Below are positions 15,042-24,619 of a DNA stretch of 35,282 bases, piece after piece. Within the stretch, counting starts at the first letter, position 1. The number at the start of each line of letters is the position of its first letter. The translations under genes and the position numbers were made by a program. Below the pieces are notes generated by a model. It searched no databases, was not told the origin of the DNA, and saw only the letters and a list, made by a program, of their open reading frames with translations. The DNA lies in NCBI GenBank assembly GCA_045656145.1, contig JAZOQP010000004.1:1-35282 (forward strand), written 5' to 3'. The stretch is from SIG565 sp045656145. GTDB lineage: Bacteria; Bacillota; Clostridia; Oscillospirales; Acutalibacteraceae.

Positions 15042-15452
15042 ATGCTTTCCAGAAAAAAAGCCAGAGAAAATGCATTTATATTAATTTTTGAAAAATCTTT
15101 CAATAATTCCACTTTGGAAGAAATTCTTGAAACTGCAAAACAAGTAAGAGATTTTGAAACAGATGAGTTTTCAGAAAAACTCTTTTTCGGAGTTTATGAA
15201 AACATCGATTTAATAGATAACCTTATTAGAGAAAACCTAAAGGGATGGAAATTAGAAAGAATTTCAAAAATTGCTTTATCCTTAATTCGTATGGCGATTT
15301 ATGAAATTATTAAAATGCCTGATGTTCCTGTAAGTGTTTCGATAAATGAAGCTGTTGTGCTTTGCAAAAACTATGCCACCGATGAGGATGCCGCATATTT
15401 AAACGGCATTTTAGGCTCGGTTGCAAGAAGTATTGAGAAAGAGGAAGAATAA
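15042..15452 (+). CDS. nusB: Transcription antitermination factor NusB
   Basis: A 136-residue all-helical RNA-binding protein that, with NusE (S10), binds boxA in rRNA leaders for antitermination. The family start SRKKARENAFILIFE and the closing helices with VSINEAVVLCKNYATDEDAAYLNGILGSVAR (residues 101-131) are visible. The ATG follows AAGGTGGTGCCTT. It is the first gene of a ten-gene operon and overlaps xseA by one base (TAATG). Confidence 0.95.
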   Translation: MLSRKKARENAFILIFEKSFNNSTLEEILETAKQVRDFETDEFSEKLFFGVYENIDLIDNLIRENLKGWKLERISKIALSLIRMAIYEIIKMPDVPVSVSINEAVVLCKNYATDEDAAYLNGILGSVARSIEKEEE

Positions 15453-16651
15453 TGTCTTCTGTTTTATCGGTAAAGCAACTGAATTTATATGTTCGCTCCT
15501 TAATTGAAAGTGATGTGAAGCTTTCCTTTATAAGCGTTACCGGCGAAATTTCAAACTATAAAAATCATTATTCGAGTGGGCATAAGTATTTTACCCTTAA
15601 GGATAATGATGCCGCCATTCGATGCGTTATGTTTAAAAGTAGTGCTTTAAAACTTAAAACCGAGCTTTTCGACGGTTTATCGGTTATTTGCAAGGGAAGA
15701 ATTTCGCTTTATGAAAAGGATGGAACATATCAGTTTTATGTTGAAGAAATTTTGCCTTTGGGCGAAGGTGCGTTGGCTATTGAATTTGAAAAAATTAAGG
15801 AGCGATTAAATAAACAGGGGCTTTTTGATTTATCTCATAAAAAGCCAATTCCGTCATTTCCCAAAACTGTTGCGGTTGTAACATCTGATACAGGCGCTGC
15901 TTTACAGGATATTTTAAATGTTATTTCCCGCCGTTATCCTATTTGTGAGATAGTTTTGTGTCCTGTTTTGGTTCAGGGCGCGGGGGCTGCCGAAACTATT
16001 ATTGAAGCCTTGGAAAGACTATATTCTCTTAATTGCGCCGATGTGATAATTGTTGGCCGTGGCGGTGGCTCGGCAGAGGATTTGTGGGCTTTTAATGATG
16101 AAAGATTAGCCTACACAATTTTCAAATCTCCAATTCCCATTATTTCAGCGGTTGGTCACGAAATTGATTTTACAATTTCCGATTTTGTTGCCGATTTAAG
16201 AGCGCCGACTCCCTCGGCAGCAGCAGAACTTGCAGTGCCTGATATTTCTGAAATTAAAACACATATTGATAATATTTCTTTTAGAATTAAATCACAAATT
16301 TCAAAAAAACTTGAAAATTCAGAACTTAAACTTGTTAATCTTAAAAATTCAAGATATTTTAAAAACCCAAACACAATTATTGAAGAAAAATCCCTTTATT
16401 TTGATAAATTAATTGAAAGATTTAATAACTCAGGGGAAAATTTAATTTTAAAAGCGGAAAACAAATTTAAACTTAATGTTGCAAAACTTGAGGCATTAAG
16501 TCCGCTAAAGGTTTTAACAAGGGGCTTTTCGGTTTTAAAAATTGATGATAGGATAATTAAAAGTATTAAAGAAGTTGAAAAGGATAAAAACGCTCAGATA
16601 CTGTTATCCGATGGTGAAGTTTCTTGTAAAATTATTGGAATTAAGGAGTAG
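15452..16651 (+). CDS. xseA: Exodeoxyribonuclease VII large subunit
   Basis: A 399-residue catalytic subunit of the ExoVII single-strand nuclease. It has an N-terminal OB-fold (about 1-100, with ISNYKNHYSSGHKYFTLKD), then a catalytic domain with VVTSDTGAALQDI near 145, GRGGGSAEDLWAFNDE near 200 and SAVGHEIDFTISDFVADLRAPTPSAAAE near 230, and a C-terminal coiled coil (about 270-345) that binds XseB. The family motifs look intact. It overlaps nusB by one base and is followed by xseB after two bases. Confidence 0.97.
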   Translation: MSSVLSVKQLNLYVRSLIESDVKLSFISVTGEISNYKNHYSSGHKYFTLKDNDAAIRCVMFKSSALKLKTELFDGLSVICKGRISLYEKDGTYQFYVEEILPLGEGALAIEFEKIKERLNKQGLFDLSHKKPIPSFPKTVAVVTSDTGAALQDILNVISRRYPICEIVLCPVLVQGAGAAETIIEALERLYSLNCADVIIVGRGGGSAEDLWAFNDERLAYTIFKSPIPIISAVGHEIDFTISDFVADLRAPTPSAAAELAVPDISEIKTHIDNISFRIKSQISKKLENSELKLVNLKNSRYFKNPNTIIEEKSLYFDKLIERFNNSGENLILKAENKFKLNVAKLEALSPLKVLTRGFSVLKIDDRIIKSIKEVEKDKNAQILLSDGEVSCKIIGIKE

Positions 16652-16653
16652 CT

Positions 16654-16857
16654 ATGGAAAAGCAAAATATTTTTGAAAAATCTCTTTCGGAACTTGAAAA
16701 TATTGTTAAGCTTTTAGAGAGTGGAGAATGCTCATTAGAAGAGTCTATAGAACTTTATAAAAAGGGCGCAACACTTTCAAAAGAGTGTAATGAAATTTTA
16801 GAGAATGCAAAACTAACAATTAAAACTATTTCTGATGTTGAGGAAAACAATGCTTGA
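16654..16857 (+). CDS. xseB: Exodeoxyribonuclease VII small subunit
   Basis: A 67-residue helical protein that coats the XseA coiled coil in ExoVII. The family core FEKSLSELENIVKLLESGECSLEESIELYKKG (residues 7-38) is clear. The ATG follows AAGGAGTAGCT, the xseA stop lying inside that site. The last eight bases overlap ispA. The length is normal for the family. Confidence 0.95.
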   Translation: MEKQNIFEKSLSELENIVKLLESGECSLEESIELYKKGATLSKECNEILENAKLTIKTISDVEENNA

Positions 16858-17731
16858 TTTTAAACAAACCTTAAAAGATTATGTAGATATTATCAATTCA
16901 AAATTTGAAAACGCTGTTGATACAAGTGATAAAGATTATAGCCGAGTAACCGAGGCTATGCTTTATTCTCTTTCAATCGGCGGAAAAAGAATAAGACCAA
17001 TTATAATGCTTGAATTTTTCAAGCTTTGCGGTGGAAAGGGCGATGGCATTTATAATTTTGCGATAGCTCTTGAAATGATTCATACCTATTCGCTTATTCA
17101 TGACGATTTACCTTGTATGGATAATGATGATTTTAGGCGCGGAAAACCCTCTTGCCATAAGGCTTACGATGAGGCTACCGCCGTTTTAGCAGGAGACGGT
17201 CTTTTAACCGAGGCATTTCATTTCGCTTCTGAAGCTGAAGGTCTTGATGATTCGCAAAAAATCAAAGCAATATCGGTTTTGGCCGAATGTGCCGGTGTTG
17301 CAGGTATGATAGGCGGTCAAATGATTGACATTGAGAATGATGGCAAACCTATCACACGCGAAAAACTCCTCAAGCTTTATCGATTAAAGACAGGCGCGCT
17401 AATTTTATCGGCGGCGAAGATTGGCTGTATTTTAGCAAAACGCGAGGATAAATTGTCTTTTGCCGAAAAATATGCTAAAAATATTGGCTTGGCTTTCCAA
17501 ATTGTTGATGATATTTTAGATGTTACGGGAGATGCGGCTATATTAGGAAAGCCTATTAATAGCGATGCTAAAAACAATAAAACCACCTTTGTTACCTTTA
17601 CTTCGGTTGAAGAAAGTAAAAATGAAGTGGATAAACTAACACTTGAAGCAAAAAATTGTATTGATATGATAGGAGAAAACGGCGATTTCCTAAAAGATTT
17701 AGCCGAGTATCTTGCAAATAGAAATTATTGA
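16850..17731 (+). CDS. ispA: Farnesyl/geranyl diphosphate synthase (polyprenyl synthetase)
   Basis: A 293-residue isoprenoid chain-elongation enzyme that joins IPP to DMAPP and GPP. Both aspartate-rich metal sites are present: HDDLPCMD (D85, D86 and D91, the bacterial DDxxxxD form) and DDILD (D220-D224). GGKRIRP near 44-50 is the substrate-binding signature. Chain length cannot be proved, but adjacency to dxs and xse is typical of farnesyl diphosphate synthases. The start is ATG 16850 inside the xseB end, following TGAGGAAAACA; the longer form from 16835 is rejected because it precedes that site. Confidence 0.94.
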   Translation: MLDFKQTLKDYVDIINSKFENAVDTSDKDYSRVTEAMLYSLSIGGKRIRPIIMLEFFKLCGGKGDGIYNFAIALEMIHTYSLIHDDLPCMDNDDFRRGKPSCHKAYDEATAVLAGDGLLTEAFHFASEAEGLDDSQKIKAISVLAECAGVAGMIGGQMIDIENDGKPITREKLLKLYRLKTGALILSAAKIGCILAKREDKLSFAEKYAKNIGLAFQIVDDILDVTGDAAILGKPINSDAKNNKTTFVTFTSVEESKNEVDKLTLEAKNCIDMIGENGDFLKDLAEYLANRNY

Positions 17732-17740
17732 GGTTAAATA

Positions 17741-19576
17741 GTGGACTATAAAATTTTAAACAAAATAGAACATCCTTCTTTTGTTAAAAAATTAAATGAA
17801 AATGAATTAACTATTCTTTGTGAAGAGATTAGAGATACTCTTATTACCACCGTTTCTAAAAACGGTGGTCATTTGGCGTCCAATTTAGGCACTGTTGAGT
17901 TAACAGTTGCCCTTCATAGAGTTTTCGATTCGCCTAAAGATTCAATTTTGTTTGATGTTGGCCACCAGTGTTACACACATAAATTATTAACAGGAAGATT
18001 TTCTGAATTTGATACCATTCGTAAAGAAAATGGACTCTCCGGTTTTATGCGCCCACAGGAGAGTATTCATGACCCAATTATAACAGGACACAGCAGTAAT
18101 TCAATTTCTGCGGCCTATGGCATTTATAAAGCCAAAATGCTTTCAAAGGATAATTCTTCGGTTATTACTGTTGTTGGCGATGGTGCTTTTACAGGCGGTA
18201 TGATTTATGAAGCGCTTAATAATGCAAGTAATGGCAAAGGCAATTTTATTGTTATTTTAAATGATAATAAAATGTCTATTTCAAGAAATGTTGGCGCTCT
18301 TGCTCGTTATTTTACTTTAATCCGCTCTAAAAATTCATATCATAGCTTAAAGAGGAAAATCAGGCGTGGACTTGAAAAGATTCCGTTTGTTGGTTATAAA
18401 ATTGCAACATCAATTTTCAATTCTAAAACTATGCTCAAGAATGCAATTTATAAAAGCAATGTTTTTGAGACATTAGGTTTTGATTATTATGGACCCGTTG
18501 ATGGTCATAATATTGCCGAACTTGAAAATATTTTGAAAATTGCAAGAAAGGAATCAAGACCCGTTCTTATTCATGCAATAACAACTAAGGGCAAAGGTTA
18601 TTTATTTGCTGAGAATGACCCTAAAAACTATCATGGTGTTTCTTCATTCGATATCGATGAGGGCGCGGCTATTGGTTCGGTGGATAATTTTTCAGCAACT
18701 TTTGGAAAAGCGTTATGTGATTTAGCCGAAGAAGATGATAAGATTTGTGCTGTTACGGCTGCAATGGCAGAGGGAACAGGTTTATATAATTTTTCAAAAC
18801 GTTTTAAGAATAAATTTTTCGATGTTGGCATTGCCGAGCAACACGCTATGACCTTTTCTGCCGGACTGGCTTCGAAGGGTATGAAGCCTTATTTCGCGGT
18901 TTATTCCTCATTTTTACAGCGTTCGTTTGACCAAATTATCCATGATGTTGCAATTGGAAATTTCCCTGTTAGAATTTGTGTTGACAGAGCAGGAATTGTA
19001 GGGGAGGATGGAGAAACTCATCAGGGCATATTTGATGCGGCTTTTTTGAGTTTGATTCCCAATATTAAAATTTACTCTCCGGCATATTATTCCGAGTTAA
19101 CCAATATTTTAAAAAATACCAAGGATTTTTCTAATCCAATAGCATATCGCTATCCGAGGGGTAGTGAACCGGAGGCTTTTGAAGAACTTGAAAGTGATAA
19201 AGAGTTTTCTGTTATTGGAAGCGGTGAAGCGGTAATTATTACCTATGGTAGAATTTCAGCAAATGCCTATAAAGCTTATTTGAAACTTAAAAATGAGGGT
19301 AAAAACGTTGCCATCATAAAATTAAATCTCATTTATCCTTTTTCAAAAGAACTTGTCGATACTGTTTCTAAATTTAAAAAGGTTTATTTCTTTGAAGAGG
19401 GTATTTTATCAGGCGGTATAGCAGAGCACCTTTTGGCTAAAATAAATGGTCAAATAGATTATAAAATTTTTGCTATTGATGGAGAATTTGTTCCATCCTC
19501 AAGCGTGAATTCAGCGCTTAAAAAATATAAATTAGATGAAGAATCAATTTATGAAATTATTAAAGGAGAACTTTAA
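17741..19576 (+). CDS. dxs: 1-deoxy-D-xylulose-5-phosphate synthase
   Basis: A 611-residue thiamine-diphosphate enzyme that condenses pyruvate with glyceraldehyde 3-phosphate, the first step of the MEP isoprenoid pathway. It has the transketolase-like layout: an N-terminal ThDP domain with FDVGHQCYTHKLLTGR, GDGAFTGGMIYEALNNAS (the GDG motif), a pyrimidine domain with DVGIAEQHAMTFSAGLA, whose Glu activates the cofactor, and a C-terminal transketolase domain. The start is GTG 17741 after GAGGTT. Nine bases separate it from ispA and none from tlyA. The length is slightly below the common 620-640, with no sign of truncation. Confidence 0.97.
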   Translation: MDYKILNKIEHPSFVKKLNENELTILCEEIRDTLITTVSKNGGHLASNLGTVELTVALHRVFDSPKDSILFDVGHQCYTHKLLTGRFSEFDTIRKENGLSGFMRPQESIHDPIITGHSSNSISAAYGIYKAKMLSKDNSSVITVVGDGAFTGGMIYEALNNASNGKGNFIVILNDNKMSISRNVGALARYFTLIRSKNSYHSLKRKIRRGLEKIPFVGYKIATSIFNSKTMLKNAIYKSNVFETLGFDYYGPVDGHNIAELENILKIARKESRPVLIHAITTKGKGYLFAENDPKNYHGVSSFDIDEGAAIGSVDNFSATFGKALCDLAEEDDKICAVTAAMAEGTGLYNFSKRFKNKFFDVGIAEQHAMTFSAGLASKGMKPYFAVYSSFLQRSFDQIIHDVAIGNFPVRICVDRAGIVGEDGETHQGIFDAAFLSLIPNIKIYSPAYYSELTNILKNTKDFSNPIAYRYPRGSEPEAFEELESDKEFSVIGSGEAVIITYGRISANAYKAYLKLKNEGKNVAIIKLNLIYPFSKELVDTVSKFKKVYFFEEGILSGGIAEHLLAKINGQIDYKIFAIDGEFVPSSSVNSALKKYKLDEESIYEIIKGEL

Positions 19577-20389
19577 TTGGCTGAGAAACTTAGAATTGAT
19601 GCACAACTTGTAAATTTAGGTCTTGCCGAAAGCCGAGAAAAAGCCAAGGCTTATATAATGGCGGGAATAGTGTATGTTAATAATCAAAAGGTTGAAAAAG
19701 CCGGGGATACAGTAAAACCCGATGCTCAAATTGAGGTTAGGGGAGCAACCCTTAAATATGTTAGCCGTGGCGGATTAAAGCTTGAAAAAGCTATTGCTAA
19801 TTTTCCTATTGATTTAAATGATAAAATTTGTGCCGATATTGGCGCTTCAACAGGCGGATTTACCGATTGTATGCTTCAAAATGGCGCAAAAAAGGTTTAT
19901 GCTATTGATGTTGGATATGGTCAGCTTGCCTGGAAACTCAGAACTGATGAGAGAGTAATTAACCTTGAGCGCACTAATTTTAGATATGTAACAAGCGAAC
20001 AAGTCCCCGATATCTTGGATTTTGCTTCGGTTGATGTTTCTTTTATCTCACTTTATCATATTTTACCTGTTATGAACACTCTTTTAAAGGATGGAGCATT
20101 TGCCGTAACCCTTATTAAGCCGCAGTTTGAAGCAGGTAAAGATAAGGTTGGTAAAAAAGGCGTTGTTAGAGATAAAAATGTTCACATTGAAGTTATAGAA
20201 AAGGTTTCAAAGTTTTATTTGGATAATGGTTTTTCACTATTGGCTCTTGAGTTTTCACCTATTAAAGGACCTGAGGGCAATATTGAATATTTAGGATACA
20301 TACAAAAATGCGATACCCCATATATCAGCGATGAAATATCAATAATTGATGTTGTTGAAAAATCACATCAAAACTTAAAGGAGGGTTAA
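19577..20389 (+). CDS. tlyA: TlyA family rRNA 2'-O-methyltransferase
   Basis: A 270-residue protein with an N-terminal S4 domain (about 4-65) and an FtsJ-like SAM-dependent methyltransferase domain (about 80-250), with the SAM motif ADIGASTGGFTDCML and DVGYGQLAWKLR. Characterised TlyA enzymes methylate 16S and 23S rRNA cytidines and set capreomycin sensitivity; many are annotated as hemolysin A for historical reasons. The start is TTG 19577 immediately after the dxs stop, with GGAG nine bases upstream. It lies in the classic dxs-tlyA-nadK-argR-recN order of Firmicutes. Confidence 0.94.
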   Translation: MAEKLRIDAQLVNLGLAESREKAKAYIMAGIVYVNNQKVEKAGDTVKPDAQIEVRGATLKYVSRGGLKLEKAIANFPIDLNDKICADIGASTGGFTDCMLQNGAKKVYAIDVGYGQLAWKLRTDERVINLERTNFRYVTSEQVPDILDFASVDVSFISLYHILPVMNTLLKDGAFAVTLIKPQFEAGKDKVGKKGVVRDKNVHIEVIEKVSKFYLDNGFSLLALEFSPIKGPEGNIEYLGYIQKCDTPYISDEISIIDVVEKSHQNLKEG

Positions 20390-20390
20390 A

Positions 20391-21245
20391 ATGAAGATAG
20401 GTGTGTTACCAAACCTTGATAAAAGAGGCGCTGCAGCAGCGGTTGAAAAAATGGGTAAATTATTTAAAGAGTGGGGAGATACCGCTTATTTACCCGATAG
20501 TATGTTTGGCACCGATTATACCCTTTTACCCGAAAAAGAAATTTATGAAAAATCTGATATTATAATAACTGTTGGTGGCGATGGCACCATTATTCGTTAT
20601 GCCAAGCTTGCCGCTAAAGCAGGGAAACCCGTTTTAGGCGTTAACGCGGGTCGTATGGGATTTTTAGCACAGGTTGAACCTAATGAGTTAGAGTTATTAA
20701 AAAACCTTAAAACAGAAGAATTCACAACCGAAAAGCGTATGCTTTTAAATGTTGATTTAATTGAAAACGGTAATTATAAATCTAGTTTTACCGCAATGAA
20801 TGATATTGTAATTTCCGGTGGATATGTTTCAAGAATTATAGATATTAAGGCGTATTTTGGAAATGAATGTGTTTCATATAGAGCAGATGGAATGATTATT
20901 GCTACTCCTACAGGCTCAACCGCTTATTCGCTTTCTGCAGGAGGTCCAATTATTGATCCTGTTACCGAGTGCATCTCAATAACTCCTATTTGTTCACACA
21001 CCTTAACCGCAAGGCCTATTATTTTAAGCCGAGATGCTGAAGTTAAATTCAAAGCATTTTCTCTTAAAAAATCAGATATTTTCTTTTCAATAGATGGAAG
21101 AAAAGCTGGCGAACTTAAACCAAACACAGAGATTGTTATAAGCAAATCCAAATACGCTGTTGATTTGATTAGATTTAATGATAAGTCTTTTTATAAAACT
21201 ATTTCTGAAAAGTTTAGGGAGGGAGGTTATAATAATGAAAAATAA
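20391..21245 (+). CDS. nadK: NAD kinase
   Basis: A 284-residue cytosolic enzyme that phosphorylates NAD to NADP. It shows the kinase motifs GGDGTIIRYAKLA near residue 62 and VNAGRMGFLAQVEPNE near 84, the mid-region DGMIIATPTGSTAYSLSAGGPI (GDG-like nucleotide site) and PICSHTLTARPIIL. The ATG follows AAAGGAGGG. It overlaps the argR start by 11 bases, because the argR ATG lies inside the nadK 3' end after GGGAGG. Confidence 0.96.
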   Translation: MKIGVLPNLDKRGAAAAVEKMGKLFKEWGDTAYLPDSMFGTDYTLLPEKEIYEKSDIIITVGGDGTIIRYAKLAAKAGKPVLGVNAGRMGFLAQVEPNELELLKNLKTEEFTTEKRMLLNVDLIENGNYKSSFTAMNDIVISGGYVSRIIDIKAYFGNECVSYRADGMIIATPTGSTAYSLSAGGPIIDPVTECISITPICSHTLTARPIILSRDAEVKFKAFSLKKSDIFFSIDGRKAGELKPNTEIVISKSKYAVDLIRFNDKSFYKTISEKFREGGYNNEK

Positions 21246-21693
21246 AAGACACGAAAGAATTTTAAAGTTAATTCATGATAATGTTATTGTTACTCAGGAT
21301 GAACTATTAGGATATCTTTTATCGGAAGGCTTTAATGTAACCCAATCTACCGTATCACGTGATATTAAGCAATTAAAAATTGTTAAGGCACAGGATTCAA
21401 GCGGAATTTATAGGTATCTTTCGGCAAAACCCATTATTCATAATTATAACAATAAATCTCTCGAACATTTTGTGGATATGTTTTCGAAAAGCGTTATTAG
21501 TGTTGATTATGCTTTAAATAATGTTGTTATCAAGTGCTATACAGGTATGGCTTCAAGTGCTTGTGTGGCTTTTGATGCAATGTTTTCTGAATCAATTTTA
21601 GGTTCATTAGCAGGAGAAGATACTATTATTGCGGTTACCAAAAATGAACTTTTGGCTCAAAAACTTACCGAAGAAATTTTAAAATTAATATAA
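21235..21693 (+). CDS. argR: Arginine repressor ArgR/AhrC family
   Basis: A 152-residue regulator. The N-terminal winged-helix DNA-binding domain (about 1-70) carries the family pattern QDELLGYLLSEGFNVTQSTVSRDIKQL; the C-terminal hexamerisation and arginine-binding domain contains VIKCYTGMASSACVAFDAM and the effector motif LAGEDTIIAVTKN. The length is normal (about 150). The ATG 21235 follows AGGGAGGTTATAAT; an in-frame extension to 21178 lies inside nadK and before that site. No arginine biosynthesis genes are in the window, so its targets are elsewhere. Confidence 0.96.
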   Translation: MKNKRHERILKLIHDNVIVTQDELLGYLLSEGFNVTQSTVSRDIKQLKIVKAQDSSGIYRYLSAKPIIHNYNNKSLEHFVDMFSKSVISVDYALNNVVIKCYTGMASSACVAFDAMFSESILGSLAGEDTIIAVTKNELLAQKLTEEILKLI

Positions 21694-21708
21694 ACGGCGG
21701 AAATTATT

Positions 21709-23364
21709 ATGTTAAATTGTTTACATATTGAAAATATTGCTGTAATTGAAAATGCGGATATTTCTTTTTCTTCGGGTTTTAATGTTTTAACAGGCGAAAC
21801 GGGCGCCGGTAAATCAATAATTATTGATTCTTTAAATGCCGTTTTAGGAGCTCGTACTTCCAAGGAACTTATAAGAAAAGGAGAAACTACTGCCAGAGTT
21901 GTTGCTCAATTTTCTAATGTTGGCAAGAATGTTTTAACCTTATTGGAAAATTTAGGATTGCCTTTAGATGAAGATAGGGTTATTATCCAACGCGTTTTAT
22001 CGCTTTCACAAACCGGGGGCTTTAGGGTTAATTCGCAGCCTGTGCCTGCAGCGGTAGTAAAAGAAATTGGTAATGAATTAATCAATATTCATGGTCAACA
22101 TGATAACCAAACGCTTTTAAATCCCGAAAAACATAAGATTTACATTGATCGCATTGCCGAAAATGAAGAAATCTTCAATTCTTATGTGGAAGAGTTTAGA
22201 AATCTTAATTCAATCCGTAAGGAACTTGAAGCATTAGATATTGATGAGGAGCAAAAGGAAAGGCGAGCAGATTTACTTAAATTTCAAATTAATGAAATTA
22301 AATCTGCTTCAATTTCGGTTGGAGAATTTGAAAAACTAAAAGAGCAACTAAAAGCGGCAAAAGAATTTGAAAAGAATTCTAAGAGCGTTAATTTCCTTTT
22401 ATCAGTTTTATCAGGAGAAGAGTCAGAAGGAGTCATCGAACGGTTAAAAACTGCTCACAAACTTGTTTCTGCTGTTGAAAACCCAAAGGTTGAGAAAAAT
22501 ACACTCAAATTATCTGAAATTATTGAAGATTTAAGCGATATTGAGGCTGAAATCAGGTATTTTAGTGAAAATGAAATGATTTCTCCGGAAAATACCCAAA
22601 AAATCGAAGATAGGATTGATTTTTTAAGAACTCTTATGTTAAAATATTCGGCAGATGAAAATGGCTTGCTTGAATATTTGGAAAAAGCTGAGAATGAATT
22701 ATCTCAAATCACTTCACAAGATGAATTGATTTTGAATCTTGAAGAGAAACTTGAAGAATCAACAAATACCTTGATAGCGAAGGGCAATAAATTAACCGAA
22801 AGCAGAATTAAGGCGGCTAAAATTTTTGAAAAACAGGTTTGCGAAGTTTTAAAATATTTAGATATGCCTAATGTTCAATTTACTGTTCAAATATATAAGG
22901 GAAAATACACTAAATTCGGCGCAGATAATATCGAATTTATGATTTCAGCAAATGCAGGCGAGGATGTAAAACCTCTTGCAAAAATTGCTTCAGGCGGCGA
23001 ATTATCCCGAGTTATGCTTGCTATTAAGAGTGTTTTCTCTAAGGCTGATGAAATTGAAACCTTAATTTTTGATGAAATTGATTCGGGTATCAGTGGCAGG
23101 GCGGCCTTGAAGGTTGCAGAACAACTTAAAAAGGTGTCAAATAATAAGCAGGTAATTTGTGTTACCCACTTAGCCCAGATAGCAGCTGCTGCAAATCAAC
23201 ATTTATTTATCAGCAAATCGGTTAAGGATAACAGAACATTTACCGAAGTTTCGCAACTTTCTAATGAAGAGCGAATTGATGAAATTGCACGAATAATGTC
23301 GGGCACAGAAATCACTGAAAAATTATATGATTCCGCAAAGGAATTATTGGATAGGAGTTTATAA
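21709..23364 (+). CDS. recN: DNA repair protein RecN
   Basis: A 551-residue SMC-like ATPase involved in double-strand break repair. Walker A is GETGAGKSII (residues 29-38), followed by the signature LINIHGQHDNQTLLNP; long coiled-coil arms run from about 155 to 375; the C-terminal half has the ABC signature IASGGELSRVMLAIK and Walker B LIFDEIDSGISG. The length is typical. The ribosome binding site is modest (GGCGGAAATT). It is 15 bases after argR and ends one base before tyrS. Confidence 0.97.
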   Translation: MLNCLHIENIAVIENADISFSSGFNVLTGETGAGKSIIIDSLNAVLGARTSKELIRKGETTARVVAQFSNVGKNVLTLLENLGLPLDEDRVIIQRVLSLSQTGGFRVNSQPVPAAVVKEIGNELINIHGQHDNQTLLNPEKHKIYIDRIAENEEIFNSYVEEFRNLNSIRKELEALDIDEEQKERRADLLKFQINEIKSASISVGEFEKLKEQLKAAKEFEKNSKSVNFLLSVLSGEESEGVIERLKTAHKLVSAVENPKVEKNTLKLSEIIEDLSDIEAEIRYFSENEMISPENTQKIEDRIDFLRTLMLKYSADENGLLEYLEKAENELSQITSQDELILNLEEKLEESTNTLIAKGNKLTESRIKAAKIFEKQVCEVLKYLDMPNVQFTVQIYKGKYTKFGADNIEFMISANAGEDVKPLAKIASGGELSRVMLAIKSVFSKADEIETLIFDEIDSGISGRAALKVAEQLKKVSNNKQVICVTHLAQIAAAANQHLFISKSVKDNRTFTEVSQLSNEERIDEIARIMSGTEITEKLYDSAKELLDRSL

Positions 23365-23365
23365 A

Positions 23366-24586
23366 ATGCAAATTTATGAAGAATTAGTAGCTAGAGGACT
23401 TATCGCTCAGGTTACGGATGAAGAGGAAATTAGAGAACTTGTTAATAACGGTAAGGCTGTTTTCTATATTGGATTTGACCCCACAGCTGATAGCTTGCAT
23501 GTTGGTCATTTTATGGCGCTTTGCTTAATGAAGCGTTTGCAGATGGCAGGAAATCGTCCAATAGCACTCATAGGCGGAGGTACTGCATATATCGGCGACC
23601 CTTCAGGCAGAACCGATATGCGTTCTATGATGACCGCCGAAACCATTCAGCACAATTGTGATTGCTTTAAAAAGCAAATGTCTCGCTTTATTGAATTTGG
23701 CGAGGGCAAGGCTCAGATGGTTAATAATGCCGATTGGCTTTTAGACCTTAATTATGTTGATGTTTTAAGAGATGTTGGTGCCTGCTTCTCGGTAAATAAT
23801 ATGCTTAGAGCCGAATGTTATAAGCAAAGAATGGAAAAAGGTCTTTCATTCTTAGAATTCAATTATATGATAATGCAGTCTTATGATTTCTATCATCTTT
23901 ATAAGGAATATGGCTGCAATATGCAGTTTGGCGGAGATGACCAGTGGTCAAATATGCTCGGAGGCACTGAGTTAATTCGTAAAAAACTTGGTAAAGATGC
24001 TTATGCTATGACCATCACTCTTCTTATGAATTCCGAAGGCAAAAAGATGGGCAAAACCGCAAATGGTGCAGTTTGGCTTGACCCGAACAAAACCAGTCCT
24101 TACGAGTTCTATCAGTATTGGAGAAATGTTGGGGATGATGATGTTTTAAAATGCATCAGAATGCTAACATTCCTACCGCTTGAAGAAATTGATGCAATGA
24201 ACGATTGGGAAGGCAGTCAACTCAATACTGCTAAAGATATTCTTGCTTTTGAACTTACAAAATTAGTTCATGGTGAAGAAGAAGCTGCTAAGGCTCGCGA
24301 GGTTTCAAAATCTCTCTTTGGTGGCGGTGCTAATGATGAAAATATGCCTACAACCGTTCTTACTAATGAGGATTTCTCAGATGATATAATCGGCGTTTTA
24401 GATATGATGCAAAAGGCTGAGTTAATCGCTTCTAAGGGAGAAGGCAGAAGACTTATCCAGCAGGGCGGCGTATCAATTGATGGCGAAAAAATTACCGATG
24501 CTACCATGCTTGTTTCTAAAGAGCAGATTGCAAATGGCGTTGTAGTTAAAAAGGGTAAAAAGATTTTCCATAAATTCACTATTTAA
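23366..24586 (+). CDS. tyrS: Tyrosyl-tRNA synthetase
   Basis: A 406-residue class I synthetase that charges tRNA-Tyr. The HIGH-like motif is HVGH (H45-H48) and the KMSKS-like motif is KMGKT (K227-T231); the C-terminus carries an S4 tRNA-binding domain (about 340-400). The start is ATG 23366 after ATAGGAGTTTATAAA; an extension to 23327 overlaps recN. It starts one base after recN, so no T-box leader can fit between the genes and it depends on upstream transcription. It ends the operon at a bidirectional terminator. Confidence 0.97.
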   Translation: MQIYEELVARGLIAQVTDEEEIRELVNNGKAVFYIGFDPTADSLHVGHFMALCLMKRLQMAGNRPIALIGGGTAYIGDPSGRTDMRSMMTAETIQHNCDCFKKQMSRFIEFGEGKAQMVNNADWLLDLNYVDVLRDVGACFSVNNMLRAECYKQRMEKGLSFLEFNYMIMQSYDFYHLYKEYGCNMQFGGDDQWSNMLGGTELIRKKLGKDAYAMTITLLMNSEGKKMGKTANGAVWLDPNKTSPYEFYQYWRNVGDDDVLKCIRMLTFLPLEEIDAMNDWEGSQLNTAKDILAFELTKLVHGEEEAAKAREVSKSLFGGGANDENMPTTVLTNEDFSDDIIGVLDMMQKAELIASKGEGRRLIQQGGVSIDGEKITDATMLVSKEQIANGVVVKKGKKIFHKFTI

Positions 24587-24592
24587 AAATTA

Positions 24593-24619
24593 AAGCACCA
24601 AGGTTATTCCTTGGTGCTT
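24593..24619. terminator. Bidirectional terminator between tyrS and the XRE regulator
   Basis: AAGCACCAAGG (24593-24603), loop TTATT, CCTTGGTGCTT (24609-24619), a perfect 11-bp stem. T-rich tails exist on both sides but are imperfect. The stop codon of the minus-strand gene lies in the loop. Confidence 0.8.

Noticed and set aside
23364..23366. Possible T-box or leader for tyrS
   Set aside because: Only one base separates recN from tyrS, and no T-box landmark was seen in the recN 3' end.
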